From Acidobacteriota bacterium (GTDB lineage Bacteria; Acidobacteriota; Terriglobia; Bryobacterales; Bryobacteraceae): a DNA stretch of 56,517 nucleotides. Within the stretch, counting starts at the first letter, position 1. Every line of letters starts with the position of its first letter. The notes beneath the pieces were generated by a model that was not told the origin of the DNA, searched no databases, and was given only the letters and a program-made list of their open reading frames with translations. The stretch is from contig SYLY01000285.1 of assembly GCA_005808475.1 (NCBI GenBank), positions 1-56,517 on the forward strand, read 5' to 3'. The position numbers were made by a program, and so were the translations under genes. Positions 1 through 7,951 of this stretch are shown piece by piece.

Positions 1-546
1 CTCGACGACGGGCGCCTCACCGATGGGCCGGGCCGCGTGGTCGACTTCAAAAACACCATCGTCATCATGACATCCAACATCGGCTCGGCCCGCATCCTCG
101 AGTATCGCGGCTCGCTCGACGGCGGCCAGTACGACCTCATGAAGCTCGCCGTCCTCGAGGAGATGCGCAAGCTGTTCCGGCCCGAATTCCTCAACCGCAT
201 CGACGAGACGATCGTCTTCCACACCCTCTCGGAGGAGCACCTGAAGCGGATCGTCGACATCCAGCTCAACGGACTGCGCAAGCGTCTGGCCGACCGTCAC
301 ATCACGCTCGACCTGACCGACGCCGCTCTGTCTCATCTGGTTCGCGTGGGCTACGAGCCCGTCTACGGCGCCCGTCCGCTCAAGCGCGCGATTCAGAAAG
401 GACTGGAAACGCCTCTGGCGCGTCTGCTATTGAAGGGAGCCGTGCGCGACCACCAGAACGTTCGCATCGACTACGACCGCATTCCGGGCGGCCTTAGCTT
501 CAACGGCGTCGGAGCCGATGCCAAGCACGCGGGCGTACTTAACTGA
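1..546 (+). CDS. clpB: ATP-dependent chaperone ClpB, C-terminal part (5' end outside window)
   Basis: This is the last 181 residues of a ClpB/Hsp100 disaggregase, open from the first base of the window. The reading LDDGRLTDGPGRVVDFKNT followed by IVIMTSNIGS is the second AAA+ module just after Walker B. It continues through the sensor region FRPEFLNRIDETIVF to the C-terminal small domain (YGARPLKRAIQ), which carries the sensor-2 arginine. ClpB threads aggregated proteins through its hexamer together with DnaK in the cytoplasm. The frame is intact to a TGA stop. lon follows 62 bp downstream on the same strand, so the two may be co-regulated as heat-shock genes. ClpC is less likely because the DFKNT/TSNIGS context and C-terminus read as ClpB. 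Confidence 0.93.
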   Translation, partial: LDDGRLTDGPGRVVDFKNTIVIMTSNIGSARILEYRGSLDGGQYDLMKLAVLEEMRKLFRPEFLNRIDETIVFHTLSEEHLKRIVDIQLNGLRKRLADRHITLDLTDAALSHLVRVGYEPVYGARPLKRAIQKGLETPLARLLLKGAVRDHQNVRIDYDRIPGGLSFNGVGADAKHAGVLN

Positions 547-608
547 CGCCCGCGTGCATCCGGGGCCTGGCGCCCCGCATCCACTGATTCAGAAAGGGTG
601 AACCGAAA

Positions 609-2957
609 GTGAGCGACAAGATGAAAGACCTGCCTATCCTCCCCATGAAGAACACGGCCCTGTTGCCGAACCTGGTGATGCCCCTGTCGGTGGGCCGCCC
701 GCGTTCGCTCGCCGCCGTGGAAGCTTCACTGGCCACCGAGGACAAGGAGATCCTTCTCATCGCCCAGAAGGAAGCCTCGATCGAGAATCCGGGGCGCGCC
801 GACCTCTACGATCACGGCACTCGCGCCATCATCCGCCGCATGTCGCGCAACAACGACCTCATGGAAGTCCTCGTCATGGGCGTCGAACGCGTCAAGCTGA
901 TCGAGATTACCCAGGAAGAGCCGCACCTGATCGGCCGCGTCGAGGCAACGCCCGTTCCTGGAGAGACCGGCGCCGAAGTCGAGGCGCTGCAGCGTAGCGT
1001 CGTCGAGATCGCCCAGCGCGCCATCGAGATCACCCAGGTGCAGGTGCCGTTCGACCTCCAGCAGCTCTCCTCCGATCCCGACAACGCCATGCGGCTGGTC
1101 TACCTGCTCGCGTCGCTGTTCTCGCTCGATCTCGAGAAGGAGCAGAAGCTGCTCGACTGCAACGGCATGAGCGAGGCGCTCGGCCTGCTCCATGGCTACC
1201 TCACCCATGAGCTGCAGGTGCTCGAGATCCGCAATACCATCAACGCCAAGGCTCGCGACGAGATGGGCAAGGAGCAGCGCGAGCACATGTTGCGCCAGCA
1301 GATGCGGGCCATCCAGCAGGAACTCGGCGAGGCCAGCCAGGAACAGACTGAAATCGACCAGTTGCGCGAGCGGTTGGCCAAGGCCGTTCTGCCCGACGAT
1401 GTCCGCAAGGAAGCCGAGCGCGAACTGAAGCGGCTCGAGCGGCTGCCCACTCAGGCGCCCGATCACCACGTCATCCGCACCTACCTCGAGTACGTGCTCG
1501 ATCTCCCGTGGCGCACCGCCACCGAGGACAAGCTCGACATCGGCGACGCGCGCCGCATCCTCGACGAGGACCACTTCGATCTCAAGGAAATCAAGGAGCG
1601 CATCCTCGAGCACCTCGGCGTGCTGAAGATGAACCCCAAGGCCAAGGCGCCGATCCTGTGCCTGGTCGGACCTCCCGGAGTCGGCTAAACCTCTCTCGGC
1701 CATTCGATAGCCCGCGCCATGGGGCTCATGTTCTAGCGCTTTTCCCTGGGCGGCCTCCACGACGAAGCGGAGCTTCGGGGCCATCGCCGTACCTACATCG
1801 GAGCCATGCCCGGCCGCCTGATCCAGGCGATGCGGCGCGCGGGTTCGAACAACCCCGTCATCCTGCTCGACGAAGTCGACAAGCTCGGGCGCGACTATCG
1901 CGGCGACCCCGCCTCAGCCCTCCTCGAGGTGCTCGACCCGGAGCAGAATTCGACATTTCGCGACAATTATCTCGATTTGCCGTTCGACCTGTCGAAGGTC
2001 ATGTTCATCACCACCGCCAATTCCATCGAGTCGATCCCTCGCCCCCTTCTCGACCGCATGGAACTGCTTCGCCTCCCCGGCTACACCGAGGAAGAGAAGG
2101 CCGAGATTGCCGTCCGCTATCTGATCCCTCGCCAGTTGAAGGAAACCGGCCTGACTCCGGAACAGGTGGAGATCACCGCCGATGGTCTCATCCAACTGAT
2201 CCGCCGCTACACGCGGGAGGCCGGGTTGCGCCGCCTGGAACGCACCATCGCCAAGGTGCTGCGCAAGGCCGCGCTCCACTTCGCCGAAAGCAAATCTTCG
2301 CCGTTCATCGTTGGCCCCGTGGAACTGGTCGACCTGCTCGGACCCGAGCCGTTCACTCCCGAGGAGTCCCGCAAGAACTCGCCCCCCGGAGTCGCCACCG
2401 GACTTGCCTGGACCGAGGCGGGCGGCGATGTGCTCTACATCGAGGCGCTGCTCCTGCCCGAAAGCAAAGGGCTCACCGTCACCGGCCAGCTCGGCGAAGT
2501 CATGCAGGAGTCGATCAAGGCCGCCCAGAGCTACATCTGGTCGCACGCCGAGCAACTGGGCATCGAGACACGCCTCTTCAAGGACTACGGTGTCCACGTC
2601 CACGTCCCCGCCGGGGCGATTCCCAAGGATGGCCCCTCGGCCGGCATCACCATGGCTGTCGCGCTGACATCGTTGTACACGAAAAATCCGGCGCGCACCG
2701 ACACAGCGATGACGGGCGAGATCACACTGACCGGATTAGTACTCCCAATTGGGGGGGTCAAGGAGAAGGTGCTCGCCGCCCGCCGCGCCGGCATGAAGCG
2801 GGTCATCTTGCCAAAGGCTAACTCCAAAGATTTGAAGGACTTGCCCGATGAAATCCGGAAGGAAATGGAGTTCGTTTTCGTCTCCCATGTCAACGAAGTG
2901 CTGGAAGTTACCATCCCCGCCCTTGCGGAAAAGCTGGTGGCTCTTGCGGAGTACTAG
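609..2957 (+). pseudogene. lon: Lon protease gene interrupted by two in-frame stop codons in Walker A region
   Basis: Read through, this is a full-length Lon (782 codons) in one uninterrupted frame: N-terminal LON domain, coiled coil, AAA+ module and protease domain with catalytic Ser677 (PKDGPSAG) and Lys720 (VKEKVLAA). Codon 360, which should be the Walker A lysine of GPPGVGK, is TAA (1686-1688). Codon 376 is TAG (1734-1736). Between them, several residues also differ from what I expect of the family (GHSIARAMGLMF). There is no indel: homology resumes in the same frame at RFSLGGLHDEAELRGHRRTYIGAMPG. The start is GTG at 609 with AAAGGG at 592-597. As written, only a 359-residue N-terminal fragment is made. 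A C-terminal fragment could restart at ATG 1806, where GGAG lies at 1799-1802. A local consensus or assembly error is a serious alternative to a true pseudogene. Confidence 0.85.
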
Positions 2958-3011
2958 CCTAGTGTAGTATTCTTAAAGCTTGGTAGGCCTCCCCGCGGCT
3001 TGCCAATCCCC

Positions 3012-3043
3012 GAGCGGGGGCAAACTCCTCCGAGCCCCCGCTC
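3012..3043. terminator. Bidirectional hairpin terminator candidate between lon and the hydrolase gene
   Basis: A perfect 10-bp GC-rich stem, GAGCGGGGGC (3012-3021) and GCCCCCGCTC (3034-3043), with a 12-base loop lies between two convergent genes. There is no clear T-run on either side. The position suits a shared terminator, but the mechanism is not visible. Confidence 0.5.
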
Positions 3044-3080
3044 ACCCCTCCAAGCTCCTTCGAGCCTAGCGGGATTCCAA

Positions 3081-4013
3081 TCAGCCCAGATGGGCTTCCT
3101 GCCCGATCTCGTGGATCAACACGCGATCCGCCGCCGGTCCGGCGGCGTGGAGAAGCCTTTCGAGAGGCTCGTGCACCGGTTCGCGGCTCAGGGTGAAGGT
3201 CTTGTGGTGTACCGGAATGATCGCCTCGACATGGGCGTCGTTGATCATCTTCATCGCCTGCTCCGGGTTGCAGTGCGCCCGGATCCAGGGGTTATAGGCT
3301 CCGATCGGCATGATGCCGAGATCGATCGGCCGCGAGTCCCGGACCCCACGGAACGTATCCGACATCGCCGTATCGCCGCCGAACAGCACCCGGCGCCGCC
3401 CCGATTCGAGCACGTAGCCGTTGTATCCGCGCCAGGTGTCGCTTCGCAGCCTGGCCCCCCAGTGATTCACCGGGAACGCCCGCACGCGCACCGCGCCCAC
3501 CTGCGACGCCTCTCCCCAACTCAACTGCTCCACCTTGGCGTAGCGATCCAGCCGCAGCAAATCGGCTGTGCCCGAAGCAGTGATCACCTGCGTACCCTTG
3601 GATTCGAGCGCCCGCAACGACGGCAGATCGAAGTGATCCATGTGAGCATGGGATAGCAGGATCAGATCGATCTTCGGCAGCCGGTGGAGCAGGATCGCCG
3701 GCTGCACCAGGCGCTTGATGCCCAGCGTGGCGATCCACAAATCGATCCCCGCCCGATGGCTGAAGACCGGGTCGGTGATGACTGTCGTCCCCTCGATCTT
3801 CAGCAACACCGTGCTATGGCCGAGCCATGCCGCATGGATTCCGGTATCGGGCCACTTCGCCGGATCGGGCGCGAATCGCGGAGGGTTCACCGGACGCGAC
3901 AAGTCGCGCGCCATCTGATGCCAGAACGACGGCGCGACGCGGTAAGCCGCCGCCGCCGAGCCGCCCAGTGCGGCCACGCCCAATCCAGTCAACACTTTCC
4001 TCCTGGTGGTCAT
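3081..4013 (-). CDS. Tat-exported metallo-beta-lactamase-fold hydrolase (NAPE-PLD/UlaG-like)
   Basis: This is a 310-residue metallo-hydrolase. The N-terminus TTRRKVLTGLG is a Tat-type signal, so the enzyme is probably periplasmic. The beta-lactamase fold shows the metal motif SHAHMDH, a further ligand in FGGDTAMSD, and a late histidine in PVHHKTF. The overall layout (HSTVLLKIEGTTVITDPVF early, PIGAYNPW late) resembles the NAPE-phospholipase-D/UlaG branch that cleaves phosphoester or lactone bonds; the substrate is unknown. The start at 4013 was chosen because it opens the Tat signal and overlaps the upstream gene's stop by 4 bp (ATGA), indicating translational coupling. A longer upstream frame exists but would overlap that whole gene. 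Confidence 0.8.
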   Translation of the reverse strand: MTTRRKVLTGLGVAALGGSAAAAYRVAPSFWHQMARDLSRPVNPPRFAPDPAKWPDTGIHAAWLGHSTVLLKIEGTTVITDPVFSHRAGIDLWIATLGIKRLVQPAILLHRLPKIDLILLSHAHMDHFDLPSLRALESKGTQVITASGTADLLRLDRYAKVEQLSWGEASQVGAVRVRAFPVNHWGARLRSDTWRGYNGYVLESGRRRVLFGGDTAMSDTFRGVRDSRPIDLGIMPIGAYNPWIRAHCNPEQAMKMINDAHVEAIIPVHHKTFTLSREPVHEPLERLLHAAGPAADRVLIHEIGQEAHLG

Positions 4014-4675
4014 CCTTGCCAGCCGAAACGCTCCTCTTTCCACGGATCGCCGTTCATGTGGTAGCCGTTGCGCTCCCAGAATCCCGCCTCGTCGGCGGAC
4101 AGGAACTCGAGTCCGCCGAGCCACTTGGCGCTCTTCCACGCGTAAAGCCTCGGGACGATCAGCCGCGCCGGACCACCGTGCTGCAGCGCCAGCTCCTCGC
4201 CGTCGTGGGTCAAGGCCACCAGCGCATCCTCTTCCAGGAACTCGTCGAGCGGCATGTTGGTTGTCCAGCCGTGGTCGTAGCCGTGCGCCAGCACGAACTT
4301 CGCCTCGGGCTTGACGCCGCCACACAGTTCGACGAGTTTGCGGGTCGACACGCCTTCCCAGACGTTGCCTAGGCGAGACCAACGGGTCACGCAATGGAAA
4401 TCGGCGAAAACCTTCACCTTCTCCAGCTTCGAAAACGCAGCCCAGTCCCACTTGGCGGGCTCGTTCACCAGCCCCCAGACTTTCAACTCCCACTTGGCCA
4501 GATTCATCCGGGGCGCCCCACTTGCGTCCAGGACGGGCCACTTGCGGGTGCGCGATTGCCCAGGGGGAATACGGTTGTCGCGCCGCGTGTCGGGGCTGAC
4601 GATCACGCCGGCGGGGAGTTCATCCGGCATGGGCGCCGCTTCCCCTTGTTGCTTGTCCAGGTCCACTCCAAACAT
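4010..4675 (-). CDS. Sulfite oxidase-like molybdopterin oxidoreductase (YuiH type)
   Basis: This 221-residue protein is a single oxidoreductase molybdopterin-binding domain. FHCVTRWS contains the cysteine expected to bind molybdenum, and the fold reads as the sulfite-oxidase superfamily (YedY/YuiH) without heme or dimerisation domains. No signal peptide is visible, so it is probably cytoplasmic. A Shine-Dalgarno GGAAGGAA sits about 8 bases before the ATG. It is the first gene of a two-gene operon with the overlapping MBL-fold hydrolase. Cofactor genes moeA, moaC and mog lie about 33 kb away in this window. The physiological substrate is not predictable from sequence. Confidence 0.8.
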   Translation of the reverse strand: MFGVDLDKQQGEAAPMPDELPAGVIVSPDTRRDNRIPPGQSRTRKWPVLDASGAPRMNLAKWELKVWGLVNEPAKWDWAAFSKLEKVKVFADFHCVTRWSRLGNVWEGVSTRKLVELCGGVKPEAKFVLAHGYDHGWTTNMPLDEFLEEDALVALTHDGEELALQHGGPARLIVPRLYAWKSAKWLGGLEFLSADEAGFWERNGYHMNGDPWKEERFGWQG

Positions 4676-4725
4676 ATTGACGCTTTCCTTCCAGCGAGAG
4701 TTCTACTCCTTTTTATTTTAGCTAG

Positions 4726-4742
4726 GGGAATTGAGAATTCCC
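4726..4742. promoter_or_regulatory. Perfect palindrome between divergent genes, operator candidate
   Basis: GGGAATT, a GAG spacer and AATTCCC form a 7-bp perfect inverted repeat midway between the molybdoenzyme gene (minus) and the small hypothetical gene (plus). It is AT-rich at the centre, has no terminator context, and lies in a promoter region, so an operator is more likely than a terminator. No regulator can be named. Confidence 0.3.
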
Positions 4743-4780
4743 GCCCCTCGGCCGCACTATTATCCCGAGGGTGTTTTCTC

Positions 4781-5236
4781 ATGGTCCATTCGGTTATTTT
4801 TCTCTTCAGCTTTCTTTTGTTATCCATTGTTTGCAAAGGAGAAACGAGCGGCAAGGCGGAGTACGTCGGCGGTACAGTCGCGCAGTGCAAGGCCGGCCTG
4901 GACGGGCGGCTGCACACCAGCGCACCGGGCATGGTTTTCCTTTCCGGCAAGACTCGGGTCGAAATCTCCTACGACCGCATCAACCTGCTCGAGTACGGCC
5001 AAAACGCGAGCCGCCGCATCGTCATGGCGGTGCTGGTCTCTCCGATCTTCCTGCTGAGCAAGGCTCGCCGGCACTTCCTCACAGTCGGTTTCCAGGATGC
5101 CGACGGCAAACAGCAGGCGCTGGTGCTCCGGCTCGACAAGACGCATGTCCGGGGAATTCTGGCGAGCCTCGAGGCCCGAACCGGCCTCCGCGTCCAATAC
5201 CAGGACGAGGAATCGCGAAAGTCAGGTAGGGGATGA
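4781..5236 (+). CDS. Small exported or membrane-anchored hypothetical protein
   Basis: This 151-residue protein is not assigned to a family. It starts with a hydrophobic signal or anchor (VIFLFSFLLLSIVC); the cysteine could suggest a lipoprotein but the box is poor. The body alternates short beta-like segments (MVFLSGKTRVEISYDRI, RHFLTVGFQDADGKQQALVL) and ends in a helix (RGILASLEARTGLRV). That layout recalls bacterial PH-like domains, which is inference only. The ATG at 4781 was chosen because GAGGG lies about 10 bases upstream and it opens the hydrophobic N-terminus. A TATTAT box lies about 16 bases upstream. Its stop overlaps the next start by 4 bp, so the two genes are probably co-translated. 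Confidence 0.6.
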   Translation: MVHSVIFLFSFLLLSIVCKGETSGKAEYVGGTVAQCKAGLDGRLHTSAPGMVFLSGKTRVEISYDRINLLEYGQNASRRIVMAVLVSPIFLLSKARRHFLTVGFQDADGKQQALVLRLDKTHVRGILASLEARTGLRVQYQDEESRKSGRG

Positions 5237-5778
5237 GCGCCGCCGTCTGCTTCCTGCTTCTGGCCTCGGCATCGGAACCCGATCCGGGCGCGCAACTGGC
5301 GTCGGTGCGGAAGATTTTCGTCGACCGCCTCATAGGAGGTGAGACCGCGGCCCACCTCCGCGACATGATCGTGGCCGCGATCCACACTGGCGGACTTCTT
5401 GCCATCACCGAGGACGAGACCAAGGCCGACGCGATCCTGCGCGGCTCGGCGGAGGACCTGGTGTTCACGGACCGGTTCGTCTCCCGCGACAGCGTCTCCG
5501 GCCGTGCGTCGATCTCCGGCCAAAGCGGATCTGGCGGTTCGCGAACCGGGCGCTACGCGTCGGTGGGGATCGGGCAGAATGAATCGACGGATATTCGCGA
5601 GCGTAAGCACGAAGCCGCGGCGTCGGTGCGGCTGGTCGCCCGGAACGGCGACGTGATCTGGTCGGCGACCAAGGAGAGTCTGGGCGCCAAGTTCAAAGGC
5701 GCCAGCGCGGATGTCGCCGACAAGATCATGCGGCAGTTGAAAGCCGACCTCGAACGGGCGCGCGGAGCGCGGAGATGA
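5233..5778 (+). CDS. Exported hypothetical protein, translationally coupled to preceding gene
   Basis: This 181-residue protein has a short hydrophobic N-terminus (AVCFLLLASAS) resembling a signal peptide. It has a body with ADAILRGSAEDLVF, a Gly/Ser-rich stretch around residues 90-115, then SVRLVARNGDVIWSATKES and a C-terminal amphipathic helix (VADKIMRQLKADLERARG). The pattern (low-abundance beta strands, DGxVIWS, terminal helix) is like many small outer-membrane-associated proteins of the CsgG/LpoB-like kind, but I cannot assign one. It begins inside the previous gene's stop (ATGA) and ends one base before a convergent gene. Confidence 0.6.
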   Translation: MSAAVCFLLLASASEPDPGAQLASVRKIFVDRLIGGETAAHLRDMIVAAIHTGGLLAITEDETKADAILRGSAEDLVFTDRFVSRDSVSGRASISGQSGSGGSRTGRYASVGIGQNESTDIRERKHEAAASVRLVARNGDVIWSATKESLGAKFKGASADVADKIMRQLKADLERARGARR

Positions 5779-5779
5779 A

Positions 5780-6751
5780 CTACCGGTTATATTTTGGCGT
5801 CACTCCGCGCAAGCCCGCCCAAATCGCGTCGCACTCGGCTACCACCTCGTCGGGCAAGCGGCCCTCGGTGCTCGCCTTCAGGTTCTGCTCCAACTGTTCG
5901 AGCTTGCTGGCGCCCAGGATGACACACGCGGTGGAGGTGTGATGCAGGAGCCAGTTCAACGCGAGGCTGATCGTGGACCTCCCACATCGCTGCGCCACCG
6001 CGTTCAGGCCCTCCACGGCGTCGAAGAAGTCGGGATGCCAGTAGCGGTCCAGGTACATCTGGTTGTTGTCGAAACGCGTGCCGGGTAGCGGCGCTTCGCG
6101 CTGCTGTTTACCAGTCAACAGCCCTCCGGCGAGCGGATTGTACACCACCAGCGACACACCGTAATCGCGCGCAAACGGCACGAACTCCTGCTCGAGGCCG
6201 CGCGCCATCAGGTTGTGCATCATCTGCGCAACGCGGATCGGCTTCCAGCCTCGCCGGCTCGCCAGATGCCGGGCCTGCGCCACCTGCCAGGCGGCGTAGT
6301 TCGAAATCGCCGGGTGGCGGACCTTGCCGAGCGTGACCAGTTCGTCCAACGCGCCGAGAGTCTCGTCGAGCGGTACCGAGTAGTCGGGCTGGTGCAAATA
6401 ATAGAGGTCGAGATAGTCGGTCTTCAGCCGCTGGAGCGACGCGTCGATGGCCTTGAAGATCGCCGCTCGCGAAAGCCCGCTTTCGTTGGGACCGGTCCCC
6501 ATGACGCCGCGCACCTTGCTCGCCAGCACAATGCGCGAACGCCGTCCGGCGAGGACCTTGCCCAGCATCTCCTCGGCGGCGCCCTTGTTGTAGACGTTTG
6601 CGGTATCGATGAAGTCGATGCCGTTGGCCAGGCAGGCGTCGACGATGCGCGCTCCTTCCGCCTCGCCGGTTTGCGACCCGAAGGTCATGTTGCCATAGCA
6701 GAGTCTCGATACGCGGAGATCGGAGCCAGTGAGGACGATACGTTCGGTCAC
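5780..6751 (-). CDS. Aldo/keto reductase
   Basis: This is a 323-residue NAD(P)H-dependent aldo/keto reductase with a (beta/alpha)8 barrel. Catalytic residues are visible in FIDTANVYNKG (Asp and Tyr), VLASKVRG (Lys) and LYYLHQPD (His). The C-terminal coenzyme segment GASKLEQLEQNLKA is typical. No signal peptide, so it is cytoplasmic. The start is GTG at 6751: it forms a 4-bp GTGA overlap with the upstream gene's stop, and translation from there begins TERIVLTGSDLRVSRL as expected. It is the last gene of a TPR / M28 / Tat-protein / reductase run. Substrate is unknown; sugars or small carbonyls are usual. Confidence 0.88.
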   Translation of the reverse strand: MTERIVLTGSDLRVSRLCYGNMTFGSQTGEAEGARIVDACLANGIDFIDTANVYNKGAAEEMLGKVLAGRRSRIVLASKVRGVMGTGPNESGLSRAAIFKAIDASLQRLKTDYLDLYYLHQPDYSVPLDETLGALDELVTLGKVRHPAISNYAAWQVAQARHLASRRGWKPIRVAQMMHNLMARGLEQEFVPFARDYGVSLVVYNPLAGGLLTGKQQREAPLPGTRFDNNQMYLDRYWHPDFFDAVEGLNAVAQRCGRSTISLALNWLLHHTSTACVILGASKLEQLEQNLKASTEGRLPDEVVAECDAIWAGLRGVTPKYNR

Positions 6752-7950
6752 AGAATTATCTTCCCATCGGCGGACCATCCCGTGCGGCAGTAGCACGGAC
6801 CCTGGGCCGGTTTGTACGCGATGGCGAGTTCCGGGGTCTCGATCCGCGCGTTGCCTTTCCTTTTGGAGAGCAGCAGCAGATCGAGCGCGCAGCCGGTGAG
6901 TAGCGTTCGTTCCACCGGGTAGGGCGGCTGGCCCGTCTGAAACATCTTCTCCATGTTCTGAATCAGGCACGCGAAGTGGAGCCGCGCGCCGAACCGCTGC
7001 AGCTTGAACAACACCGAGAAATCCGCGTCCACCGCGCCCGTCCAATCTTCCACCAGGCCCGGCATTTGGAAGACCGCTCCCCGTGCGCCGTCGCGATATT
7101 CGAGCAAGAACACGGCGGGCTTCTTCACGTGGTCGCGCGGCGATCCCGGTTTGCGCGTTTCCGATCTGGCGAGAGCGGCGTCGAACAGGCGGCGCGCCCA
7201 AGGGGTCGTGTCGAGGAACCGCCAGCACTCGTCGTCCTCGACGCACCGCACCGCCGCGACCCCGGTCTCGCCTCCGGCGCGCCGCTCCATCAGGCACTGC
7301 AGGCCTTCGAGTCCGTGGAAGCCATAGCCCTCGAGTCCGCCGAACGAAATCGACACGCCATGGCGGAACGGGGCTCCGAGGGGAACGTCGTGGTTCGGCT
7401 GCCGGTAAGCCACGGGAATCGACGAGCCGGCCATCACCGGAAACCCGAGTTCGCGCGAGATGTCCGCCATGCGCCGGGCCTGGCCGCGATCCCACGACAG
7501 CGCCTTGTCGGTATAGACCGGAACCGAGCGCCCGGACTCGCGGAACACGTCGGTGACCTTCAGGAACAGCTCGAATCGCGGGTAGAGCTTCTGACCCGCC
7601 TCGTTCAGCGGATACTCGCCATGCTCGCCGATCACCAGCACGCCATCGACCGCCAACTTGCCCGTTCCGAGCGTCAAGGCGCCGCGCACCGTCCCGAATA
7701 CGGGGATGCCATGTTTGGCCGCTTTCTCGCGGCTCATGTCGTTCTTCGGAACCTGCTCGGTGGACATCGAAACGATCTTGGAACCGGGATACGGGCCTTG
7801 ACCGTCGTGATTGAAGCCGTCCAGGTACTTGCCCACCACGACATCGGCGTGGGAAAGCGGCCGGTACTCGGTGATCACGGCGGCGATCCGCCTGGGCGCG
7901 GCGGGAGCGGCCAAGGCGGCGCCAGAAGCGAGAAAGGTCCGCCTGCGCAT
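6748..7950 (-). CDS. Uncharacterised Tat-exported protein
   Basis: This 400-residue protein begins MRRRTFLASGAALAAPAAP, a twin-arginine-type signal ending in an Ala-Pro-rich cleavage region. The mature part opens with RRIAAVITEYRPLSHADVV, reminiscent of a nucleotide-fold first strand but without a GxGxxG loop. It later has DGVLVIGEHGEYPLNEAGQ, VMAGSSIPVAYR and GGLEGYGFHGLEGLQCLMER. I believe similar proteins are common in Acidobacteria and Planctomycetes but I know no assigned function. It sits between the M28 peptidase (1-bp gap) and the aldo/keto reductase (4-bp overlap), so all three are probably translated together. Exported but partnered with a cytoplasmic reductase is unusual. Confidence 0.75.
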   Translation of the reverse strand: MRRRTFLASGAALAAPAAPRRIAAVITEYRPLSHADVVVGKYLDGFNHDGQGPYPGSKIVSMSTEQVPKNDMSREKAAKHGIPVFGTVRGALTLGTGKLAVDGVLVIGEHGEYPLNEAGQKLYPRFELFLKVTDVFRESGRSVPVYTDKALSWDRGQARRMADISRELGFPVMAGSSIPVAYRQPNHDVPLGAPFRHGVSISFGGLEGYGFHGLEGLQCLMERRAGGETGVAAVRCVEDDECWRFLDTTPWARRLFDAALARSETRKPGSPRDHVKKPAVFLLEYRDGARGAVFQMPGLVEDWTGAVDADFSVLFKLQRFGARLHFACLIQNMEKMFQTGQPPYPVERTLLTGCALDLLLLSKRKGNARIETPELAIAYKPAQGPCYCRTGWSADGKIIL

Positions 7951-7951
7951 C

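Noticed and set aside
1686..1736. Recoded stop codons (selenocysteine, pyrrolysine or alternative code) in lon
   Set aside because: TAA, TAG and TGA all end other genes normally here, and no stop-codon-specific hairpin or accessory gene was seen; two different stops in one short cluster fit error or decay better.
726..1784. Long minus-strand frame opposite lon
   Set aside because: It is the antisense of a conserved protein; long antisense frames are expected at this base composition and its translation is low-complexity.
1508..2821. 437-residue plus frame inside lon
   Set aside because: It overlaps the Lon frame over its whole length in another phase and has Arg/Pro/His-rich content typical of shadow frames.
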